Of a stretch of DNA of 5,695 nt, positions 1 through 5,102 are shown piece after piece. The DNA is from Ruminiclostridium sp. (GTDB taxonomy: Bacteria > Bacillota_A > Clostridia > Oscillospirales > Ruminococcaceae): NCBI GenBank assembly GCA_017550775.1, contig JAFZOA010000505.1, positions 1 through 5,695 on the forward strand, written 5' to 3'. The notes under the pieces are model-generated. The model did not search any database and was not told the DNA's origin. It worked only from the letters and a program-made list of their open reading frames with translations. Position 1 is the stretch's first letter. The number at the start of each line of letters is the position of its first letter. Both the position numbers and the translations under genes were made by a program.

Positions 1-43
1 CACCCGCCTCGGGAAGTTACTGCATAAGGCAGGAATACATACT

Positions 44-778
44 ATGAAACGTGAACTTACCGTCGCGGTCTGCGACACACAAAAAACCGAGCTTTCAACG
101 GTAGAAACGCTCGTAAGAGAATGGTTCGACGCGTCCGGCAACCCCTCGGCGCGCCTTGAACTGTTCTCAGACGTTCGTTCTGCCCGCGAAAAGCTTGCCG
201 GCGGCTTCGGAGCCGACATATTCATAGTAGGCGTATCCACTCACGGTGCGGCTTCGATCGACCTTGCGCACACCATTCGCCGCTGCCAGCCCGATGTACC
301 TATTATAATAAACGCGGCTACACGCGCCTATGCCTTCGAGGCATACGAAATGAACGTTCTGCGCTACCTGCTCAGACCCGCCGAACGTGAGACCTTTCTC
401 TCAGCGCTTGATTTCGCGCTTCTCGTTCACCTCGCGCTGCCGACCGACAGCCTCACCGTCCGCATGACCGGCGAGACCCGCACCCTCAACACCGCCGACG
501 TGGTCTACATCGAGAACAATGTCCGCAGTATGCGCTACATCCTCCGTGACGGGAGCGCCCTCACCGGCACCCGCCGCAACATCTCGTTTGAAGCGTACCT
601 CTCGCCGCTGCTGCGCTCCGGGCGCTTCGTTCAGACTCACAAGTCCTTCGTCATAAACATAAGATATATCCGTTCGGTCAAAAGCACCTGCGTGGTCATG
701 ACCAACGGCATTCAGGTACCCATAAGCCGCCGCCATATCACAGAGGTGCAGGAGGCGTACCGGAAATTCGGGAGCTGA
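44..778 (+). CDS. LytTR-family DNA-binding regulator with degenerate receiver domain
   Basis: Two-domain cytoplasmic transcription regulator of the AgrA/LytR type, 244 residues, a normal length. Residues about 4-125 form a receiver-like fold (AVCD at the first strand, ADIFIV at 57-62, YLLRP at 108-112). Residues about 136-241 are the LytTR DNA-binding domain, with VVYIENN (153-159), FVQTHKSFVINIRYI (195-209) and a late VPISRR (225-230). An ungapped comparison with the family pattern shows the phosphorylation residues replaced: Gly63 at the phospho-Asp position, Thr12 for the second acidic residue, Ala91 for Thr/Ser and Arg111 for Lys. It probably does not respond to a histidine kinase in the usual way. 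ATG 44 has AGGCAGGAA at 27-35 as ribosome binding site. Bases 1-43 may hold the end of an upstream gene: one frame stops with TAA at 25-27, another with TGA at 45-47 overlapping this start. Its target is unknown; the pilin operon downstream is a natural candidate. Confidence 0.9.
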   Translation: MKRELTVAVCDTQKTELSTVETLVREWFDASGNPSARLELFSDVRSAREKLAGGFGADIFIVGVSTHGAASIDLAHTIRRCQPDVPIIINAATRAYAFEAYEMNVLRYLLRPAERETFLSALDFALLVHLALPTDSLTVRMTGETRTLNTADVVYIENNVRSMRYILRDGSALTGTRRNISFEAYLSPLLRSGRFVQTHKSFVINIRYIRSVKSTCVVMTNGIQVPISRRHITEVQEAYRKFGS

Positions 779-1039
779 AACGTCTTTATATAAGGTATTA
801 TTAGGATAGTTAGAATGACTTATGAAGTTGAGATCTGTCGGCTGCCCCCCCCGATCCGATGTCCGGACGGTTACACTTCGGGTTTCATTTTTCTTCCTGA
901 CTATTTCCATTTTTATGCAGGTGTCGTTTATAAATTCCTTCTTGTAACCAAATACGGGTAAAATGCCGTAAAAAATTGCCATTCAGTTGTTGAATGGTAA
1001 TAAAATTCAAAGTTTTTTAAAAAAAATTCAAAAAAACTC
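779..1039. other. Long non-coding or weakly coding region upstream of pilin 1
   Basis: About 260 bases with no confident gene. It holds a run of eight C at 845-852, a short open frame at 815-961 (48 codons, with AGGA at 803-806 eight bases before its ATG) that crosses the C run, a 5-bp inverted repeat TACGG/CCGTA at 953-970, a larger inverted repeat at 976-1000, and A/T tracts from 1009 to 1036 that run into the pilin promoter. The short frame has no recognisable domain and includes three prolines in a row, so it is not called as a gene. The region most likely serves as the regulatory region of pilin 1 and the 3' end of the regulator transcript. Confidence 0.5.
976..1000. repeat. Inverted repeat upstream of pilin 1 promoter
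   Basis: Arms of 10 bases, TTGCCATTCA and TGAATGGTAA, flank a 5-base spacer (GTTGT). Pairing is perfect apart from one G-U pair. It lies 40 bases before the -35 box. It may be a weak terminator for the regulator transcript, since a T6 run follows at 1013-1018 but 12 bases late, or a binding site for a dimeric regulator of the pilin promoter. The sequence alone does not decide between these. Confidence 0.5.
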
Positions 1040-1068
1040 TTGCATTTTCTTCCGATATGCGCTATACT
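1009..1068 (+). promoter_or_regulatory. SigA-type promoter of pilin 1 with phased A-tracts
   Basis: A -35 element TTGCAT (1040-1045) and a -10 element TATACT (1063-1068) are separated by the ideal 17 bases. Directly upstream lie T6 (1013-1018), A8 (1019-1026) and A7 (1030-1036), the two A runs centred about 10.5 bases apart, as expected for an UP element or intrinsic bend. Transcription would begin near 1075, giving a leader of about 88 bases. The -35 matches consensus only in part; the -10 matches 5 of 6. Confidence 0.7.
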
Positions 1069-1109
1069 GTAATTACGGAAAGGGAATTAGCCACCCGGTC
1101 CGGTAAGTA

Positions 1110-1129
1110 TATAACCTTGCGGGGTTATA
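1110..1129 (+). promoter_or_regulatory. Leader hairpin in the pilin 1 mRNA
   Basis: TATAACC (1110-1116) pairs with GGTTATA (1123-1129) around a 6-base loop, within the predicted untranslated leader. A T6 run follows at 1139-1144, then the ribosome binding site AAGGAGG at 1148-1154. It could stabilise the transcript or act as a weak attenuator. The 9-base gap between stem and T run argues against an efficient terminator. Confidence 0.45.
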
Positions 1130-1162
1130 AATAAAAAATTTTTTCAAAAGGAGGAATATACT

Positions 1163-1843
1163 ATGATAAAGTATATCCAGAAGCTCAAGGCTAAGAAGGG
1201 CTTCACACTCGTCGAGCTGATCGTTGTTATCGCTATCATCGGCGTACTTGCTGCGATCCTCATTCCTACGATGCTCAACTATGTAACATCTTCTCGTGTT
1301 ACATCGGCTGACTCGACCGCTGCTGAGATCAAGAAGACTATCGACAACTTCCTCACAGAAGCAGATACTCTTGGTTACGGTATGCTCCTCTCCAGCTCTG
1401 CTGTTTGCTCCATCTACGGTGGATGCGACTCCAACGGTGACTGGACAATCAACGTTGGCGCTGGTTCCGACATCAACGCTGAAGCTGGTTCTGGCACAGA
1501 CGCATTCAAGTCCAAGTCCGGTATCGGTGAGTGGGGCTCTGACGGTTCCGCTACTCACTCCAGCACAAGAGTAGACGCTGGCGACAACGCTACTGCACAG
1601 CTTGCTTGGAAACTTAAGGATGCTTTCCCGGATGTCAAGTCTGTTTCCTTCGGTTCTTACCTCGAAGGCGGCAAGACCCTCTATGTAGCTTACACAGCTG
1701 ACACAGAAGACGCTGGTGACATCGACGTTTCTCTTGACGATTTCCAGAGCGGTTCTTCCGCTTGGAACAACGCAACTGCTGGTGTATCCGAGAACGGTTA
1801 CATCATCGGTACAGCTCCCAAGCTCCCGATTGCTACATCATAA
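1163..1843 (+). CDS. Type IV pilin-like protein, probable major subunit (pilin 1)
   Basis: 226-residue prepilin. A short basic leader (residues 1-13) ends in AKKG, followed by FTLVELIVV with Glu18 at mature position +5, the hallmark of the prepilin peptidase cleavage and methylation site. The hydrophobic helix runs from 14 to about 41, with Pro35 at mature position 22 as in type IVa pilins. The rest is a Gly/Ser/Asp-rich extracellular head with a close Cys pair (Cys82, Cys88) that could form a disulfide. The start is fixed by AAGGAGG eight bases before ATG. A strong promoter, strong ribosome binding site, own terminator and codons biased to GCT, GGT, AAG, AAC and GAC point to very high expression. 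It is a paralogue of pilin 3 (4249-4881), sharing FLTEAD..GYGM.LS..AVC and the C-terminal GT.P.LP. In Ruminococcus albus such pilins have been linked to adhesion to cellulose; a similar role here is inference. Confidence 0.93.
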   Translation: MIKYIQKLKAKKGFTLVELIVVIAIIGVLAAILIPTMLNYVTSSRVTSADSTAAEIKKTIDNFLTEADTLGYGMLLSSSAVCSIYGGCDSNGDWTINVGAGSDINAEAGSGTDAFKSKSGIGEWGSDGSATHSSTRVDAGDNATAQLAWKLKDAFPDVKSVSFGSYLEGGKTLYVAYTADTEDAGDIDVSLDDFQSGSSAWNNATAGVSENGYIIGTAPKLPIATS

Positions 1844-1876
1844 GTTGAGCTTCTGAAGCAAAAAAATGGCTAACTA

Positions 1877-1920
1877 AACAAATTCTCCCTGACGGGGACA
1901 TCCTCGTCAGGGAATTTGTT
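1877..1920 (+). terminator. Hairpin terminator after pilin 1
   Basis: TCCCTGACG (1886-1894) pairs with CGTCAGGGA (1905-1913) around a 10-base loop. After a small internal loop, AACAAA (1877-1882) pairs with TTTGTT (1915-1920). The 3' side is T-rich but no long pure T run follows. It sits 34 bases after the pilin stop codon and probably ends a single-gene transcript. Confidence 0.8.
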
Positions 1921-1938
1921 ATAGGTCATAAATTAATG

Positions 1939-1947
1939 TGATATAGT
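1939..1947 (+). promoter_or_regulatory. Possible extended -10 promoter for the protease-toxin operon
   Basis: TGATATAGT fits an extended -10 element (TGn then TATAGT at 1942-1947). No good -35 box is found at 16-18 bases. A start near 1954 would leave a leader of about 13 bases before ATG 1967. It is supported mainly by its position directly after a terminator. Confidence 0.35.
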
Positions 1948-1966
1948 GTTGAAATGAGAAAACGTT

Positions 1967-2908
1967 ATGGGTAAAAAAAAGAGTGTTCTCCTGTGGGTCG
2001 CACTTGCCGCGGTGATCCTTCTTTGCGGCGGCGTTACTGTGTGGTCGCTTTTTCATTTCAGCATTATACGGATCGAAAAGCCGTATGAGCCCAAGTACAT
2101 TGACATAGACTATAACGACCTCGGTTCCGCAAAGTACCTTGACGGAAAGACCGCATGGGTGTCGATTTTCGCGTCCGACGCGTCCGGAACGTGGGATTTT
2201 TCGCGCAAGGAGGACTGTGAACTCCGCGATACGATGCTGTCCTACTATCCGATAGCCGCCGCGTGGATCTCGGAACAGGCGCAGAAATACGGGAAAACCC
2301 CCGAGTTCGTGTATGCGGAGAGCTCGGATGATGCCCTTCTGTACTGTGAAGCCGAGTTTTCCGAGGAACTTCTCGAAAGCAGCGAGTACAAGCAGATAAA
2401 TAAGCTTGCTACGGACGAGTGGGATTTTATCGCCGAAAACATCGATATCGAAGCCGTCAGAGTTGAGTATGGCTGTGAGAATGTGGTGTTCGCGCTGTTC
2501 CTGAATACGCCGGAGGATTACGTCCCGCGCGCAATGGCGATGTGCGCGGTAGATAAACCGCTGCTCCGCCCCTACGAGATGATATGGGTGCCTTGTTCGT
2601 CCGGAAGTCCTGCGGTTATTGCGCATGAAACGCTGCATACCTTCGGGGCGATTGACCTGTACACCTATGACGGTTATAAGATAAGCTATCACTCACCTAT
2701 GGGCTTTGATGCTTTCTGTCGGAAGAATTACCCGAACGACATCATGCTTATCCAGACTGACGAAAAAACCGGAGAACGGCTTGCAGACCGCATTTCCAAC
2801 GAGATCACAGACATGACTGCGTATTACATAGGCTGGCTCGACGAACCGCCGTTCGATGTGGACGGAAAGAAGATGAGACACAGCCAGTATGAGAAGAAGA
2901 AGGACTGA
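1967..2908 (+). CDS. Membrane-anchored metzincin-like zinc metalloprotease
   Basis: 313 residues. KKK at 3-5 and a single hydrophobic helix at about 7-29 predict a type II membrane protein with its body outside the cell. Near the C-terminus lies HETLHTFGAID (220-230), an exact HExxHxxGxxD zinc site: His220 and His224 as ligands, Glu221 as catalytic base, Asp230 as third ligand, as in the snapalysin (M7) type. YHSPMGF follows with Met245, 15 residues after the third ligand, and resembles the metzincin Met-turn. The exported part has six Cys (84, 127, 170, 193, 210, 251) that could form disulfides. Cys20 is preceded by Leu, not Ala, Gly or Ser, so it is a poor lipobox. The start is the first ATG after an in-frame TGA at 1955; its ribosome binding site (GAGAA, 1956-1960) is weak. 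The stop is 12 bases before the antitoxin gene, suggesting co-transcription. The substrate is unknown; the fold family is well supported, the exact subfamily is not. Confidence 0.8.
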   Translation: MGKKKSVLLWVALAAVILLCGGVTVWSLFHFSIIRIEKPYEPKYIDIDYNDLGSAKYLDGKTAWVSIFASDASGTWDFSRKEDCELRDTMLSYYPIAAAWISEQAQKYGKTPEFVYAESSDDALLYCEAEFSEELLESSEYKQINKLATDEWDFIAENIDIEAVRVEYGCENVVFALFLNTPEDYVPRAMAMCAVDKPLLRPYEMIWVPCSSGSPAVIAHETLHTFGAIDLYTYDGYKISYHSPMGFDAFCRKNYPNDIMLIQTDEKTGERLADRISNEITDMTAYYIGWLDEPPFDVDGKKMRHSQYEKKKD

Positions 2909-2920
2909 GGGGGATAGGGT

Positions 2921-3166
2921 ATGAAAAAAGAAAAAATGATAAACGGTAATAATAACGAAGAGATAGATATTACTCAGTACGAGGCTTTCAGGTCTCCTGA
3001 GTCCCTTGAAGCGTTCATAAGAGACCTCGAAGAACAGGAGGAACGGTTCAGGAACGGTACGGAAGAGCTATATACGATAGACGAAGTGGAAGCTTTTTTT
3101 GAGGAAAAGTTCAGAAATGCAGAAATACAGAATAATTTATCTCGCAGAAGCGCTAAAGGAGCTTGA
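2921..3166 (+). CDS. Probable antitoxin of a type II toxin-antitoxin pair
   Basis: 81-residue acidic protein without a clear DNA-binding motif. The middle (about 28-42) is a Glu/Arg-rich helix likely to form a coil, and ELYTIDEVEAFFEEKF (49-64) resembles the toxin-embracing C-terminal segment of RelB/ParD-like antitoxins. Identification rests mostly on context: it is small, acidic, and overlaps by 50 bases the start of a RelE/ParE-family toxin gene, the usual arrangement for such pairs. GAGGGGG (2907-2913) lies seven bases before ATG 2921; a second ATG at 2936 is possible. It would bind and neutralise the toxin, and such antitoxins often repress their own promoter. No separate promoter was seen; expression probably depends on the protease gene upstream. 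Confidence 0.7.
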   Translation: MKKEKMINGNNNEEIDITQYEAFRSPESLEAFIRDLEEQEERFRNGTEELYTIDEVEAFFEEKFRNAEIQNNLSRRSAKGA

Positions 3167-3437
3167 CGCTGTATCGGAGAGGCATTTTGAACTTGTCGGT
3201 ATAAATTCGTCTATAAATATCGTAAGAAAGATACAGGAAGATATTCGTCACCTCGAATATGTTCCGTATATCGGCAAGCCTCTTTCCGAACCCCGGCTCG
3301 CAGACAGGAAACTTATGGTTCTTATAAGCGGTAATTACCTGTGTTTTTACAGAATTGAAGGCGAAATTATTTATATCCACCATATAATTGACGGTAGAAC
3401 AGACTACATAAAAAGGCTTTTGTATAGCAAGCTATAA
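3117..3437 (+). CDS. RelE/ParE-family toxin
   Basis: 106-residue basic protein with the family layout: a first strand YRIIYLAEA (4-12), two helices (about 11-48), then LISGNYLCFYRI (69-80), EIIYIHHI (83-90) and DGRTDYIKRLL (92-102). The Arg94 and Tyr97 near the end match the conserved R..Y of the family. RelE members cleave mRNA on the ribosome, while ParE members poison DNA gyrase; the sequence does not allow a firm choice. ATG 3117 is preferred because GAGGAA at 3101-3106 precedes it and the first strand begins just after; a TTG at 3099 in the same frame would add six residues with no known role. It is the last gene of the protease transcript, followed by a hairpin cluster. Confidence 0.85.
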   Translation: MQKYRIIYLAEALKELDAVSERHFELVGINSSINIVRKIQEDIRHLEYVPYIGKPLSEPRLADRKLMVLISGNYLCFYRIEGEIIYIHHIIDGRTDYIKRLLYSKL

Positions 3438-3456
3438 TCATATTATTCATCACGAT

Positions 3457-3517
3457 AATACGGCGCGGCGTATTTTCCGCTGAGGCGGAAGTCGGTATGA
3501 CCGATACAATTTTTCTT
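3457..3517 (+). terminator. Three tandem hairpins, the last followed by a T-rich run
   Basis: Three adjacent stems follow the toxin gene: AATACG/CGTATT (3457-3474, 6-base loop), TTCCGC/GCGGAA (3475-3490, TGAG loop) and TCGGT/ACCGA (3492-3504, ATG loop). The T-rich stretch TTTTTCTTT (3510-3518) begins shortly after the third. The third stem with its T run can act as an intrinsic terminator for the protease-toxin transcript. The two extra stems are unusual and could protect the 3' end of the mRNA or form part of a small RNA. Confidence 0.65.
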
Positions 3518-3547
3518 TAACACCGCCGCTCCTTATTATAATATATT
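3517..3547 (+). promoter_or_regulatory. Possible promoter for pilins 2 and 3
   Basis: A perfect -10 TATAAT lies at 3537-3542 and a good -35 TTAACA at 3517-3522, but they are only 14 bases apart. TAATAT at 3539-3544 gives 16 bases and TATATT at 3542-3547 gives 19. Any of these would start transcription just before the ribosome binding site AAGGAGG (3550-3555 region). A promoter is expected here because a terminator lies directly upstream. Confidence 0.4.
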
Positions 3548-3563
3548 TTAAGGAGGAATACCA

Positions 3564-4211
3564 ATGATCTCCAAAATCGCCCGTTTACGGGCAAAAAAAG
3601 GATTTACCCTTATCGAGCTTGTAGTAGTTGTCGCGGTAATCGGTATCCTTACTTCTATTGTTGTCGCGTCTGTATCCTATGACAACAGACCTGCCGTCGG
3701 CAAGGAAATGGCAAAGGACTTTTTCTATGTCGCGCAGGACGCTTTCTCAAGCCTGAAAATAACCAATCCGAACGCGGTTGCCGAGACCGAACGAATAGGC
3801 TATTTCATTGAGATCGATGATAACGGAATTATCATCAACAACGGTCTGCTTACCGGCATTGACGAGGCGAGCACCACAAGCGCTTCCGGGTTTACCGCCG
3901 ATATTGCGGCTCCCGGCACCATTACCCATGACGGCTCTGCGGACGATGACATCAACTGCATGAAGGTCAAGCTCCTTGACACATTCACAAAGTATGTCAA
4001 TACGACCGAGAATATGTCGGGTACGCTCTATGTTGTCGCGGACGGACATTACAGGGTAGAGGCGGCTTACTGGAAGAACGGAAACTATGTAATGTACTAT
4101 GGCGGCTGCACAGGTTACTTTACCGACAACAATATTCTTGACAACGGTGAATACTGCTGTGCATATCCACCGGAACTCTCAACGGCAGGAAAGTATTTCT
4201 TCGGAAAATAA
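3564..4211 (+). CDS. Type IV pilin-like protein, divergent probable minor subunit (pilin 2)
   Basis: 215-residue prepilin. A basic leader (1-13) ends in AKKG, then FTLIELVVVVAV with Glu18 at mature position +5. The hydrophobic helix runs from 14 to about 38. Unlike pilins 1 and 3 it has Ala rather than Pro at mature position 22, and beyond the N-terminus it shows no clear similarity to them. The head contains Cys132, Cys182 and adjacent Cys198-Cys199, giving two possible disulfides, one near the C-terminus as in many pilins. AAGGAGGAATACCA precedes ATG 3564, fixing the start and nearly copying the pilin 1 leader. Pilin 3 begins 37 bases after its stop with no terminator between, so the two are probably co-transcribed. 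It may be a minor or priming pilin, or a pseudopilin of a secretion or uptake system; the assembly genes that would tell are outside the window. Confidence 0.88.
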   Translation: MISKIARLRAKKGFTLIELVVVVAVIGILTSIVVASVSYDNRPAVGKEMAKDFFYVAQDAFSSLKITNPNAVAETERIGYFIEIDDNGIIINNGLLTGIDEASTTSASGFTADIAAPGTITHDGSADDDINCMKVKLLDTFTKYVNTTENMSGTLYVVADGHYRVEAAYWKNGNYVMYYGGCTGYFTDNNILDNGEYCCAYPPELSTAGKYFFGK

Positions 4212-4248
4212 TTTACCTGCGTTGTAAAAATTTTTGGTGTTAGAGAAA

Positions 4249-4881
4249 ATGAAAAAAATATTCAAGAAGAAAGGCTTTACTTTAGTCGAGCTCATAGTCG
4301 TGATCGCTATAGTAGGTGTTCTTGCTGCGATACTCATACCGACTATGCTCAGCTATGTCATGCGGTCGCACGTAAGCAATGCGAATACCGTCGCAGGTAA
4401 GATGCGTGACAATATAACGTACTTCCTAACGGAAGCCGATGCGGAAGGTTACGGTATGTTCCTGTCCCACACCGCTGTCTGTGATGCCGAGATAAGCATC
4501 ACAAACGGAAAGTGGGAGCTTATCACGAGACAGCCCGAGTGCTTCGTACAGCACTATACCACCAAGTGGGTCGGAAACGGCTCCGGTTGGGTCGGCGATA
4601 CCAACTCGTCAAGCGCTATCGCGGAGTCAAGGCTTGCTTCGTACCTTGCCAACACGTTCAAGGAGCTTAAAGAAGGTTATGTTAAGTTCAGACTGATCGG
4701 CGGCGTGTGCAGTGTTCTGTACTTCACCGAGGATCAGACCACCGAAGTGACCGAGCTCCCCGATTTTGGCACCTCAATGGGCTGGGACGTTGACACCTAT
4801 TCCTGGGATAACAGGAATCAGGGCGTAACACCGGGCGGATTGGTAGTCGGCACATCGCCGCTGCTGCCCGCGGGTGTATGA
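4249..4881 (+). CDS. Type IV pilin-like protein, paralogue of pilin 1 (pilin 3)
   Basis: 210-residue prepilin. The leader is short (MKKIFKKKG, 1-9), followed by FTLVELIVVIAIVGVLAAI with Glu14 at mature +5 and Pro31 at mature position 22. The N-terminal 35 residues almost match pilin 1. Further matches are YFLTEADAEGYGMFLSHTAVC (58-78 region), the Tyr/Phe-rich strand before TEDQT, and the ending VVGTSPLLP. Cys78 corresponds to Cys82 of pilin 1, but the second Cys of that close pair is absent; Cys98 and Cys154 are here instead. ATG 4249 is chosen because it gives a normal leader; TTG 4234 and GTG 4237 in the same frame lack a ribosome binding site. Even for 4249 the site is weak (AGAG at 4242-4245), unlike pilins 1 and 2, so translation may be low. 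It is likely a minor subunit made with pilin 2 from one transcript that ends at the terminator at 4892. Confidence 0.9.
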   Translation: MKKIFKKKGFTLVELIVVIAIVGVLAAILIPTMLSYVMRSHVSNANTVAGKMRDNITYFLTEADAEGYGMFLSHTAVCDAEISITNGKWELITRQPECFVQHYTTKWVGNGSGWVGDTNSSSAIAESRLASYLANTFKELKEGYVKFRLIGGVCSVLYFTEDQTTEVTELPDFGTSMGWDVDTYSWDNRNQGVTPGGLVVGTSPLLPAGV

Positions 4882-4891
4882 TCACACAAAT

Positions 4892-4930
4892 AAAAACGAG
4901 GAGGCGATTTGCCTCCCCGTTTTTCTTTCT
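4892..4930. terminator. Strong bidirectional terminator between convergent genes
   Basis: AAAAACG (4892-4898) and GGAGGC (4900-4905) pair with GCCTCC (4911-4916) and CGTTTTT (4918-4924) around a 5-base loop, with one A/C mismatch. TTTTTCTTTCT (4920-4930) forms the run on the plus strand, and the A run at 4892-4896 supplies T5 on the minus strand. It ends both the pilin 2-3 transcript and the minus-strand cysteine-rich gene. Confidence 0.92.
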
Positions 4931-4935
4931 GCCGA

Positions 4936-5088
4936 TCAGCAGCCGCAGTTGTTGTCGCACCCGCAGTTGTTGTTCCCACAGCCGCAGTTGTTCCCGCAGC
5001 TGCTTCCGAGGATACCGCCGCCGTTGCCGCAGCAGCAAAGGATAAGCAGAATGAGAATAATGAGTGTACAGTTGTTATTTCCGCACAT
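4936..5088 (-). CDS. 50-residue cysteine-rich microprotein (HCB/chorion-class-like)
   Basis: Small minus-strand gene of 50 residues with 12 cysteines. It starts MCGNNNCT, continues as a short hydrophobic stretch (about 8-20) ending in CCC, then a Gly-rich turn, and ends in repeated CGNN/CGC units (31-50: Cys 31, 35, 37, 42, 44, 48, 50) with the last residue Cys. Similar tiny proteins in Ruminococcus and relatives are annotated as chorion-class high-cysteine HCB proteins, with no established function; the match here is by pattern recognition. The gene is supported by GGAGGAA (complement of 5095-5101) six bases before ATG, a stop eleven bases before the bidirectional terminator, and a divergent promoter region. 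The hydrophobic part may attach it to the membrane. The Cys clusters could bind metal or form disulfides. The repeated CGNN pattern is itself a low-complexity repeat in the DNA (GCAGTTGTT units on the plus strand, 4944-4992). Confidence 0.75.
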   Translation of the reverse strand: MCGNNNCTLIILILLILCCCGNGGGILGSSCGNNCGCGNNNCGCDNNCGC

Positions 5089-5102
5089 AATATGTTCCTC
5101 CG

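Noticed and set aside
806..832. Possible LytTR direct-repeat binding site (ATAGTTAGA and GAAGTTGAG)
   Set aside because: The two half-sites are 18 bases apart start to start instead of about 21, match the consensus only in part, and lie more than 200 bases before the pilin promoter.
401..982. 193-residue open frame on the minus strand
   Set aside because: It is antisense to the LytTR gene for most of its length, has no ribosome binding site and no recognisable domain; long antisense frames are common opposite GC-rich coding sequence.
983..1017. Second possible LytTR half-site pair (TCAGTTGTT and AAAGTTTTT)
   Set aside because: Spacing of 26 bases is wrong for the family, and the second half is simply part of an A/T tract.
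1967..2030. Lipoprotein signal peptide for the protease
   Set aside because: Cys20 is preceded by Leu-Leu rather than the small residue required at -1 of a lipobox, so a plain membrane anchor is more likely.
1919..2692. 257-residue open frame on the minus strand
   Set aside because: It lies opposite the protease gene, whose motifs and membrane helix are convincing, and shows no domain or ribosome binding site of its own.
4938..4995. Short tandem repeats (GCAGTTGTT units) as a possible CRISPR or satellite array
   Set aside because: The units encode the repeated Cys-Gly-Asn pattern of the minus-strand microprotein and have no spacers.
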